NCBI RefSeq assembly: GCF_026151205.1
Contig: NC_087084.1
Span: 12,427,453 to 12,491,452 of the forward strand
Reading direction: 5' to 3'
Length of the DNA stretch: 64,000 nt
Source of the DNA: Bolinopsis microptera
Lineage: Eukaryota; Ctenophora; Tentaculata; Lobata; Bolinopsidae
The notes below the pieces were generated by a model that worked only from the letters and a program-made list of their open reading frames with translations, was not told where the DNA came from and ran no database searches. This document shows positions 13,001 through 25,000 of the stretch, one piece after another; position 1 is the stretch's first letter; every line of letters starts with the position of its first letter. A program made the translations under genes and the position numbers.

Positions 13001-16000
13001 AGCCTCATATCTAGGGGTACTTCTCAGTGGACAAGAGGAACTGAAACACTTGTCTGCACAACTAGTGTACAAATATTGTTCTCCAAACATGTGGTCACAA
13101 TTTTGAAGAATGTTTGGCAGGATAACCGTTGTATTGGTTCCTCCGTAAACGTTTTCATTAGAAAATCTAAACGTGCTGATAGTGAAGCAATGATTTTCGA
13201 AGTTTTTAGTGTTTTTTATCCCCTTTATGCAGTATGATAAATGCTTTGTCATGCTTTTGTCCGTTGATAAAACAGTTGCGGACAGTTGCAGTTGTTTGCG
13301 GGACTCAGAGCAGATCTTATTTTCATTTCCACATGTTTCAACTCCATCACATAGTTTACTAAATTCCACATATCCAGGTTCTCCCCATGGACAAAGGTAC
13401 ACATTTTTACACGTCTTGTTGTTGGTGGTAACAAATCGTAATGATTTGTTGCTCCCACAAGTGGGCCAAGTGCCATCTTCATCGATTCCATTCAAACAGT
13501 CCTTAAACCCATCTCTTAACCAAGCTAGAGGTATTGGGAGTTCCCTTTTCTGGCCGATGCGTCTTTCACACTTTTTCAGTGTCATGGTGTTGCATATAAG
13601 ACCATTTTCATCACTTTTATCATTGCAGTCTGGTCGAGCATCACACATGAAGTGCCTGTGAACAGTACACTGGCTTGAGGTTTGTAAGCACTGGTTCTCA
13701 AAGTTGTCGTCACAAATTGCCTTTTTACCCGAGCAGATCATATGTTTTGATACAGAGGACAAGTATCCGTTAACAAGACACCTTACCCCTACTCTGGCGG
13801 GATCTGAACAGTTTGTTTGATATGGAGCATAATCACTGCAGTAGCTGTTGTAATAATATTCTAACACTGTACATCTTGTAAAGTTGTGTACTGGTACTGT
13901 AAGTTTACTTCTGGAATGTTCACAAGTGTACTGTGTTTCATTAGTAACGGTACAGTTAGCTTCGTCCACTCCGTTAACACAGCTCTTATATCCATCACAT
14001 ATATAGCGTGGTATTATGTATTTTAATATTCTTGCTATAGATGGAATGTCATTGTCACAATACATACCGTAACTGTATCCGTTACATGTAGCCTCGTCCT
14101 CACAGAAGTCATCATCACACTCATCATTACAGATTTTGTTGGACGCTATCTTTTTTCCACTCGGCATAGTTATCATTTCGCTGCATCCCTCTTTATCTAG
14201 TTCTGTATTGACACAGTCAGATTGTCCATTGCAAATTAAATAATCATGTACTAATGTGTTCCTGATTTTACCCAATCTAGTCTGACACATAAATCCTCCA
14301 CAAAGATTGTTGCTATTCGTTATCTCCATATTATCTGCTGTAGTGAGGTGACCAGTGCAGGCCTGATAATAGTGCGGATCATTTGAACATAAAACTGACA
14401 CTACTTGCCAGTAGTTCTTCCAATAATACTCCTCTGTGTTGTGACACTTATAGAGCCTGTTATACCTCGCCCTCAAACATACCTGTTTCAAAAACCCTGT
14501 TTCTTCTTGAAAACTGCACGATTCTGCAAAGTGTTTTCAAGAGTGACACTCAATAAGCTAACGTAATTCCATTAATTATCCATTACAAAATTTAATTTCT
14601 TTAAACTGATGTAGTAGTCGATTTTAATTTGTATACGTAATAATATAAGTGATATAATTACCTTGGATAATTGAAGTTGGAACTTCGGACCAAGCTCTTG
14701 TGGTGAATAGTGGTGTCGTAGTACTCTGTGGTGATGATGGAAAACCGAGTTTCAACAGAATCAGTAATGTCGTAAGTTTCATAGCTCCATAATCTAAAAA
14801 ATATTTTAGCTAAGATGATATTGAAAAGTGATTGGAAATCAAAAGACACTCCAAACCCACCTCCGTCTAATATAAAATCAAGCTCACGGGTGAAACGTAG
14901 ACAAATATTAAAACACATCCCCGCAAATGGCATTTAAATTAAAATTCCTATTACTTGCCGGTTATAGTTTTCGCCAGGTCCTGAACAGCTTAGTCAAAGA
15001 TGCAAAATATAGAGCAACCTTCTGCAACGATTCTTCTTCATTCAAAGTGAATTTCAACTAACTGTTATAATGTTATAAATCTACATTGAAAACGTCAAAA
15101 GACCAACGGTAGCGGTTTACCAGAAAATCTAAACATCTAAAACTAAGGCTTGGAATCTCAGTAAGAGCAGATGCTTGTGAAAAATTTTAGACGATTGAAT
15201 AGCACATCATCGTTCTGTAAGACTAAATTGAGATCCATGACGTACTTCCCGCCTGTTGAAATGTAATTTTTTTAGGTCCTATAAAAGTATAAAGGAGGAG
15301 CTACAACTCAACAAGCGCCCTGTTTAGTCCTGAAGGGACTGTTGTATATTTGTATAATCGATAGTGATAAATAATAATAATAATTAACTTAATAATAATT
15401 GATGAATTATTAATTTAATAATAAACACCGTCTAACTGCATGCAAGAAGCATCAGAACCCATGTGCTGAGCTACTTTATAAATTTATCGTCTCTGCCGGC
15501 CAACAGAATATGATAGCGAAATAAAAATAATTAACTCATGCTAGGAATCTCAGTAAGAGCCCCTGTGCACGTGACGATTAAATGGCACAGTCCACGTGCC
15601 GGGCATTATTTTGTGGTAAAAATAGTCCTTTCCTTGCGTTAATATTATCAGCTGGCGAAGTAATTTGCCCTCGTAGTGGTCGTTAGGATAGATCCAAAGG
15701 ATGGTTGTGATATTTGTAAACCATTATCTCACTGCTGCACTGTGCAAGAAGAATTTGAATCAGGACAGATGGTGTTGGTCTCCTTCTGAAAATTACAATT
15801 TTACAATATTTTCCGCGATCCTTCGTCACCCTCGAGCAACGCTACTGGAGAAATTATCACCCCAGCAGACATGGAATAAAGATCATTGCATTTAATCATA
15901 AAAAGATTTGTTCTTTATAGTGGGAGTCTCTTACAGATCTTTATAAAACTTTATGAAAGGTCCAAGATAGTCGTTAGGATAGTTCTAATAACATAAATCG

Positions 16001-19000
16001 TATCCATATAATATAGTTGTACAGGAGCCTTTATAAGCTTCAGTTTTAAAATTAAAAATTTTAAAACTGAAGTATTTAAGCCTTTTACATAGTGTGAGTT
16101 TTAGTATGTGACTGTTATTCTAGAAAAGTGATGTCAGAGACAGAGACAATAAGAATGAGCAATGTGTATTATAACGTTACCACAAGTTGACATGCATCAG
16201 ATTGTAGCTTTAAAAGAAATAATTATCTTTGCTGAACATGACGTATTCTTGCAATTAATACAACAAACTTGTTGCCACGTTCAACCTTATGACTCAAAAT
16301 AGTTAAATACAAAATTTATCCACAAATCCTCCACAAAGAGTATTTCCATTTGTTATCACCATATTATCTGCTGTAGTGAGGTGACCAGTGCAGGCCTGAT
16401 AATAGTGCGGATCATCTGAACATAAAGCTGACATTCCTCGCCATTTGTTCGTCCAATAATAATAATACTCCTCTGTGTTGTGACACTTATAGAGCGTGTA
16501 GTAACTCCTTCGTCTCGAACATTACATACCTGTTTCAAAAATCCCATTTCTTCTTGAAAACTGCACGATTCTGCAAAGTGTTTTCAAGAGTGACACTCAA
16601 TAAGCTAACTTTTCCATTACTTTACCCAAAACAAAAATTACTGTCTTTAAACTAATGTAGGTCGATTTTAATTTGTACACGTAATCATATAAGTAATATA
16701 ATTACCTTGGGTAATTGAAGTTGGAATTTCGGACCAAGCTTTTGTTTTGCGTGTGATGTAATCTGTCGTAGTTATACTCTGTCTGCGCGAAGGACCCAAG
16801 GGCGAAAGTTGATCACATGACACAAGGACAGGACGCCGCAGCAGTCACCTGTCGCAGGATCACTAGTCGAGTGGTACTGATCATTCTAGACGTTTTCGTC
16901 CTTTCGTCATGTGATCGACTTCCGCCATACTGTCCTATACCCGTTATTATAAAACTTTCAGGGTGACCCTGGAAAGCCAGGTAACAGAGGAAGACCAGGC
17001 GCACCTGGATTGAGGGGAGGACCTGGAGACTCGGTAATATTAACATTGAATAACTACTATAAACTACAACCTGACACTTTCTTGATAAGTCCATCCTCTT
17101 TTAAGACTGAAAGTTCGCCTTGATACCCTTATATCCTTATGAATGTTACAACTTTCAATCTAGCCAACGAATAAATATTAGGTAAATGTAACGATTAATG
17201 TTAACAGGGTAATGACGGTGCCCCGGGAACTCCAGGCAATAGAGGGCTGCCAGGAGATGTTGGCAAGGTTGGAGAGGCTGGAATCGGGGGATACCCAGGG
17301 ACTCCTGGTCGACCAGGTATGTTCATAGCTACTCCTTTTCAAAGCTTTAACTTCAAGACTGTATTCATATCAAATTTAATCGTCATTCTTCAAAACAATC
17401 TTATTACTTTGTTATTTCAGGAAATCGAGGCGAGCCCGGAGAGAGAGGGTCGAATGGTATAGTCGGAACACCAGGATTTGTTGGAGACCTAGGTCGGGCT
17501 GGCAAAGATGGAAGACCTGGTAGACCAGGCTTACCTGGTGCTCTCGTAAGTCACATCTACTGAGTTAAATCACCTACCATATCACCTTGCCGAGCTAGTT
17601 TGAATCCTTTGTATCATAATTAAGATAACTTCGTAAAATTCGTCATGTTTTAGGGACAATCAGGATTATCAGGGGAGAGAGGGGAGCCAGGTAGGGATGG
17701 AAGGAACGGCTATGCTGGAGCTGGAGGTGAGCCTGGAGTACGAGCTAGGGATGGGAACCCCGGTCGAGACGTTAGTTAATATCCTCACTGGTCTTGTGTT
17801 CTTAATTTAAATAAATGTCAAGATGCAAATTTAAATTCATCTCAAACGATTTCATGATTTCATGATGAAACATAACAAGATGCTGACAAAACGTCACCAG
17901 GGAAGACCAGGTTTACCGGGAGCTCGAGGAGGCACTGGAAGGAAAGGAATATCCGGTACACCCGGAGAACAGGGTGTGTCAATCACTGGAGGTAGAGGTG
18001 ATGTAGGGTTACCTGCAGCTGGCCGAGTTAAAATTGGTACTCCTGGATTCAGAGTGAGTGGAAGCTCGTTTTTTCTAAAATCTAGTATTAAGTCGGTTGA
18101 AAACCTTTCGGTGAATTTTAATTCTACCATCTGGTATATGTTAATGTTTTTTGTTCTTGACATGATCTATCGCATTTAGGGAGATGCGGGTAAACCAGGA
18201 ACGAATGGAGCTAAAGGAAACAAAGGCTCTATCGGAGCTGACGGTCGTAATGGCTTTGCTGGAAGGCCGGTAAGAGAGAAAAAGAGAATGTGACTAGAAC
18301 TCTCTGATTATATGACAAATTCGGAAGCTTCTTCACAAGAATTAATTTGTATGTAAGAAGATAATATCCCTGATAGCAAGTTATATTCATCGAATAAACT
18401 ACATTAACATTTTAGGGAGAGAATGGTGCGTATGGTAAAGCTGGTGTAGATGGGAAAGCAGGAAAACCAGGGATACCAGGAAAACCAGGAAGTAGAGGTG
18501 AAGGAGGAGTGTCAGGAGAAGTAGGAGATCCAGGTATGCCTGGGAGAGCTGGTAACAGAGGGTTACCCGGGACACCTGGATATGAGGGAGAACGGGTAAG
18601 TTAGAAGGGTAGATTTATGTAGATTTATGTAGATTTAGAGTTGTATTTTTATTACCAAATAAACTATCACTTATTTATTTCTACTGGGAAGTTGATCAAA
18701 TCTTGGTGGTTTCCTGTTTATTGAAGATAGGCTAATAATTTATTATTAATACTGTCCCCTTTAGTTACTCGGGTTATCACAATAAACTGCAGGGTGAATT
18801 AGTGGGTGGTAGACTCGGAGAACCAGGAGCTGATGGAAAGATAGGACTGCCTGGCAGAAAGGGACTACGTGGGGAAAATGGGCAGCTCGGCAGAAACGGT
18901 GAGCAGCATTGGTCCTTATTAAGTTTCCCTATTTATTTTAAAGAACATCCTCTTTCCTTGATCTTATTTGTTTATTCGACTTTCTCATCAAATTATAGTC

Positions 19001-22000
19001 GCACTTCGATCTAAAAGTTTGTAAATCACAACTTTCTCCCACTATATGACAGCCCCTCTTTATAGGTACACCCGGCCAGAAAGGTCTTGCAGGAGATGTA
19101 GGGATAGACGGTACTCCAGGCAGGTCTGTGATGGGTGCCAGGGGGAGACCTGGTGCTGACGGGACGATGGGTTGAATGGAGAGAGGGGAGATCAGGGGAG
19201 GGAGGGAGAACCTGGAACCAATGTGAGTAAAGTTTCTCACTAGTTTGAAATAAGTTTTCCTGGTGAAAAAGGAACAGCTTCAACAGTTTAATAATATTAT
19301 GAGCACTAGCAGAAACCCGTCTAACTTTAAAGTGGTTTACATATAGTAAGATACACTGCCACTAACTCCAACAATTACAGGGACTACTAGGGTCTCGAGG
19401 AAACGTGGGGAAGCCTGGAAAGAACGGTTTCGCGGGCAGACCTGGTAACCCGGGTACTCCAGGAAAAAGAGGAGAGAATGGAAACTCAGGATCACCTGGC
19501 AGGCCAGGTAGGGATAAAGACTTTCAATAAATAACATTCATTCTCTCCATCTCAATTCTTAAACATACTCAGATATACTGTCCGAAAAGATTCGCGGCTG
19601 GTGATCTACCTGCTTTCGGTTTTGATATTGATTTACCGATCATTTTTCATACATTTAAATTTTGTTTTCGTTGACTAACTAAAGTGAAATTTGTATTGCA
19701 GGATACGACGGTGTACCAGGAGAGAAGGGCACGTCAGGAGTCAACGGTTTGGCTGGAAGACCTGGGACACCCGGGGAGAGGGGAACTGATGGTATCAACG
19801 GAGAGGTTATTTATTGCTGTTATCATATAATAATATCAATTAATCAGTTAAACAAGTTAATTAATATTTGAATAATAAAGCTTTCGGATGATTATCCGTA
19901 TGTACAAAAGATTTATGTAATGTCCTTTCATTGTCCTTTCTAGTCGTGTCCTGTATCCTTTATGATAAAAACAATAAACATCAGCTCGAACGAAAGCCAG
20001 GGAGAGATATTAAATTTGATTTTAAGATGATCAGGTTGTAAAATTTTACATTATAAATTCTTTGTTTAAGATTATTTATTTTTCTCAGCCGGGTTTGGAC
20101 GGACTACCTGGCCGAGACGGTCGTAAAGGAGCTGGCGCTTACGATGGGAGACCTGGCTTACCTGGTGCACCCGGTCAAAAAGGTGGGTTATAATTTATCT
20201 GTGATCAAACACTTAGCACTCATTAATTTATATCTACCAACAAGTAAACCGAAACTCGAAATATTACATGACAACGGATGGAATATTCAAGTTTATTAGT
20301 ATCTCAATCCTTGGTCCCCAGGTAACTCTGGTATCCCCGGAAAAAGTACCCCGGGTAGAGTAGGAGAACCTGGAAACATTGGCAGGGACGCAGTGAGGGG
20401 AGAACCTGGTAACGATGGTTTACCTGGTAGACCAGGACTTAGGGGTGAGTTATAGTTGCTTTTATACTAATAAAATTTATAGTTGATTTTATACTAATAA
20501 AATTTATAGTTGCTTTTATATACTAATCTTATACTTTTAAGATTTTATTTTTATAGCTTTCTCTCAATTTTTTAGAGTTCTGATCGTCTTTATGAATTGA
20601 TGTATTACCAAGACGAGTTCGTTAGTGTTCTCCTTGGTCATTTCATGTTTAATTTCTGTTAATTCCTGTTTAGTTCCTGTTAATTCTTGTTTAATTCCTG
20701 TTTACAAATATCAACGAGTCTGTATGTTAGAATGATTTACTGAGGCAAAGCTTTACAAGGATATTTCGTAATACACCAAAAACTCGTTAGTTCGTTAGTG
20801 TTCTCCTTGGTCATTTCATGTTTAATTTCTGTTAATTCCTGTTTAGTTCCTGTTAATTCTTGTTTAATTCCTGTTTACAAATATCAACGAGTCTGTATGT
20901 TAGATGATTTACTGAGGCAAAGCTTTACAAGGATATTTCGTAATACACCAAAAACTCGTTAGTTCGTTAGTGTTCTCCTTGGTCATTTCATGTTTAATTT
21001 CTGTTAATTCCTGTTTAGTTCCTGTTAATTCTTGTTTAATTCCTGTTTACAAATATCAACGAGTCTGTATGTTAGAATGATTTACTGAGGTCTGAGGCAA
21101 AGCTTTACAAGGATATTTCGTAATACACCAAAAACTGTTAATTTGAGGCTCTAAAGATGTAGTTTATTTACGAAGGATTGGAGCTTGATATTGTGCGTTT
21201 CCCTTCGTGTCCAAATGCAACAAAACCTGTTCATCTCGTAAATTGTGATTTTACATAAATTATTGTCACCAGGACAGCCAGGAGCAGCAGGAAATCCAGG
21301 AAGAAGAGGAGGTCCAGGAGATCAAGGAGAGGCTGGTCTTAACGGAGATCCTGGACTTCCGGGAGAAACCACTTTTGTAAGTCTGTTTTCTAATCTTCTA
21401 ATGGATTACGATGTTGATACTTTGATAGCAATACTCCGATATTTTATAATGGAGATTAAACTACAATTTTTTCTTTTGTAAATAGCAGCCCAATACTTTA
21501 TTCTTTCTTTATTTTGTATTGCCTCAGGGACTGCCCGGATCACGAGCAGAGCCAGCTGCTGATGGAAAGCCAGGGATGATGGGGAGGCCCGGAGAGCGAG
21601 GAGTAGCTGGCACCCCCGGACTTCCTGGTAGAGACGGATATCCGGGAACTGTGGGACCGGACGGGAACCCGGGTACTGACGGGATACCGGGACAACCTGG
21701 GGAACCTGGCAGGGACGGAATGGTAGGGTGTTCTTATATTAAGTGTTTTTGAATTTCGATATTTTTGTATTGTACAAGAACAAGTTCTATTTATGAGGTT
21801 TTGTACTGTTCGTACAAGTATTAGTTAAGTAAACGTACTAAACTCTTGTTAAGTTTCAGTACCAGCTATCAGATTTTATGACTGCTCCAGTTTAATTTAT
21901 TGACAGTTACTTTTGAAATGTCGAATGAAAAATCAAACAGATGTTTTTCTATTCAAGAATCATACAGTACTTATATTGAGAAAAAAGAGCTAAACTAATA

Positions 22001-25000
22001 CAATTGTGTTAGAAAGCCAGAGACGGAGTAGCAGGACGAAAGGGGAGACAAGGAGACCCAGGCTTGAGAGGGCGTCCCGGTAACGCTGGTTCTGATGGAA
22101 CTCCTGGCAGACCTGGCCTTGATGGAGAAATGGGACGAAATGGACTGGGAATTAAGGGTTATCGAGGAGAACCCGGAACAAGGGTGAGGATTACATTCCC
22201 TGGGAGCACATTTTAACATGCAGCTTCTGAAAGTTTAATGTTTATTTCATATTGTATGTTTACATTATTGATTATTATTAAGATTTTTAACTAAACATTC
22301 TCAAGGGATTGGACGGAGCCCTTGGGCAGCCAGGTGATGCTGGTAATGACGGTAACCCTGGTAACCCCGGACTCCCTGGAAATAAAGGATATCCAGGATA
22401 CAATGGCTTACCAGGACGGTCAGGTATGAGAGGACGAAATGGGATGCCTGGCGAGCGAGGAACCCCCACCGTGAGAGAAGGGTTGCCCGGAGCTAAGGGT
22501 ACACCTGGATACGGCAGACCCGGTCTACCTGGACCGAGGGTGAGTAAATTAAGCCAATAATGTTTATCTTTCTAAGGTCGTTCGTGGTAGTTCAGTTAGA
22601 GTGCTGAAAAGTTTCGACAATCTATTCTTGTCTATCATCCAACAATTCTTTATCTAAACTTTTATTTTTACAAGGGTGTACCAGGGGTAAATGGAATACG
22701 AGGAATGCCAGGAGACCCAGGCGAGAGAAGAACACTACCTCCCGGTGACGCTGGATTACCCGGACGACCTGGTGTTCCCGGTAAAAATGGACTGGCCGGA
22801 GACCCGGGTCTGCCAGGTCGATCAGGGTTCCCTGGTACACCAGGAGAGTCTAGGAATGGAAGAGATGGGTTGCCCGGTAGACCGGGTTATAGGGGGGATC
22901 CTGGAACGAGAGGAAAAGATGGCCTTAATGGAGAAAGGGGTGTTAATGGAATGCCGGTTAGTTTAAATTTAAGCCAGATTGATACATTTCTTTGCAGACG
23001 ACATAGGTTGTTTAACTTTAAGAGTTTAAGTTATTGCAATTAAAGTACGTTCTGGGGTTTTATTTAAAACTCACATGCTATTATGATTTTTAATTTTAAC
23101 CAAAGGTTGATTTAGAATTTTACACCTTATCTCAGGGTCGTCCCGCGTACGGAACCGTCGGAAACCCAGGAGTAGCAGGGAGGGATGGTAGAAACGGGTT
23201 ACCTGGCAGGAAGGGTTACCCTGGGGACCCTGGACGGAATGGTTTGAGAGGTATTCCTGGTAAAGATGGGGCTCTGGGTACTGCTGGAGAAGCTGGCCTT
23301 CCTGGTAGAGATGGATACCCAGGTAACGTTGGGGTTCTTGAAAATCAGTAAAATTAAGCTTTTAAATTGAGATATGAAAAAACAAAATTTTCATTTCATA
23401 TCTTCCTCGAAAGATAATAACATAAAAACTTGTAAGGACGTGACGGGTACCCTGGTGCCATGGGTGATCCTTCATATGGTCTGCCCGGTACTAATGGAGG
23501 TAAAGGTGAACCTGGTGAAGCTGGTACTACAGGGAACGATGGAATTGATGTATGTTTAATTAATTATAACTTTGTAGAGCTTGAGTTTTTATTAGTAATT
23601 ATTATGGAGTGGTTCTTCGTTAAGATTTGTCTCCTTTTCATATAAGTTAATTTATGTATCAATAAATGAACTTAGTAAACAAAAGCTAAACAACAACAAT
23701 AAAAAGTGAATTCCTCTATCACTAGGGTATACCGGGAACTCCTGGTGTTGATGGAAGGAAAGGATTCCCCGGCAATAACGGACTATCTGGACGGAATGTG
23801 AAAGGCAACCCAGGTTAGAAGATGAAAGAAAATTATTTAAAATAAACGCCGACCATCGCCATAGAAATATAAATACATAAAACTGTTATTATTCTGATTC
23901 TCACATGAACTTGTTTGTAGGAACACCTGGAACGAACGGACGTCCCGGAGAAACCGGCTTAATTGGAACTAATGGAGCGGACGGAGCAGCAGGAAGAGCA
24001 GGGAGAAAGGGATACCCTGGTAATCCCGGTATTAGTGGGACCCCTGGTGTGAAGGGAGATAGCGGGGATGTCGGACTTTCTGGTCGAAAAGGCTACCCAG
24101 TAAGCGTGGGCATATAATTTAGACTTCTTACAATCTACAAACTATTTTACTTGAAACATATGTTAACATGGTTACAGCACGAATTTTACAATGTTTAGTT
24201 TAATATTAGTATGAAAAAATCACCATCTCACTTCACCCAGGGAAGACTGGGTTCCCCCGGCAACAGAGGATCCATTGGTCCAGCTGGAGACACCGGAGCT
24301 GACGGATCTCCAGGGTATGGTGGACTACCTGGTCGAGATAGCAGCCCCGGCAGGAAAGGGTACCCTGGTGACCCTGGGTTATCTGGTGCAGACGGTAAAG
24401 CTGGAGCACGAGGAGCTGATGGTAATAAGGGACAGCCGGGGTTGGAGGGATTCACCCCTAGTAATGCTCCTGCTGGTCCACCTGTAAGATTTTTGTTATT
24501 TGTTACTTGCATGCTACTTATTTTCTATTTTGGTCTTTGTTGTTTGTTTCTTTGCTTATAGTTGCTACTTAACATTTTGGTCAAAGAAACACACATCAGG
24601 ATAACGGAAATGAGTTTACAAATAAATTCGCAAAATGATTAAAATGCCCAGAGGTAACACTATACAACCAGGGGTTTATAGGCTCCCGAGGTGATCAGGG
24701 AGACAAGGGTAAGACTGGTTACACTGGCACACCTGGAGACGAGGGAAAGTGTGGTGACAGTGGTCTGCCAGGTCAGTCTGGAACATTCAACATGTACACA
24801 AATGTCAGCAGACATCCTGTTTTATTGTAAAGTGGATTTCAAAGTGGATTTCACTATTTCATCAAGATTTCACCAATATTTACCGATATTTCTCACCATG
24901 TCAGGTGAAGTGGAGTCTACACCAGAACAGCTTGCAGGAGAACCAGGAGAACCAGGAGAAGCTGGAGGCAAGGGTAGCGTTTTAAACACCCAATACGCTC

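Noticed and set aside
11936-13661. Plus-strand frames opposite the receptor exon
   Set aside because: Antisense shadows of the long receptor reading frame, without splice context or motifs.
14658-14933. A 91-codon minus-strand frame over the start of the receptor gene
   Set aside because: It is in another frame from the signal-peptide exon (14662-14782), which joins in phase to the receptor exon; the 91-codon frame does not.
20617-21136. CRISPR-like array
   Set aside because: The repeats are contiguous 173-bp tandem units with no spacers, in an intron of an animal gene.
24655-24690. Acceptor TATAG for collagen B exon 28
   Set aside because: It gives the wrong phase; the CCAG 15 bases earlier keeps the Gly-X-Y frame.
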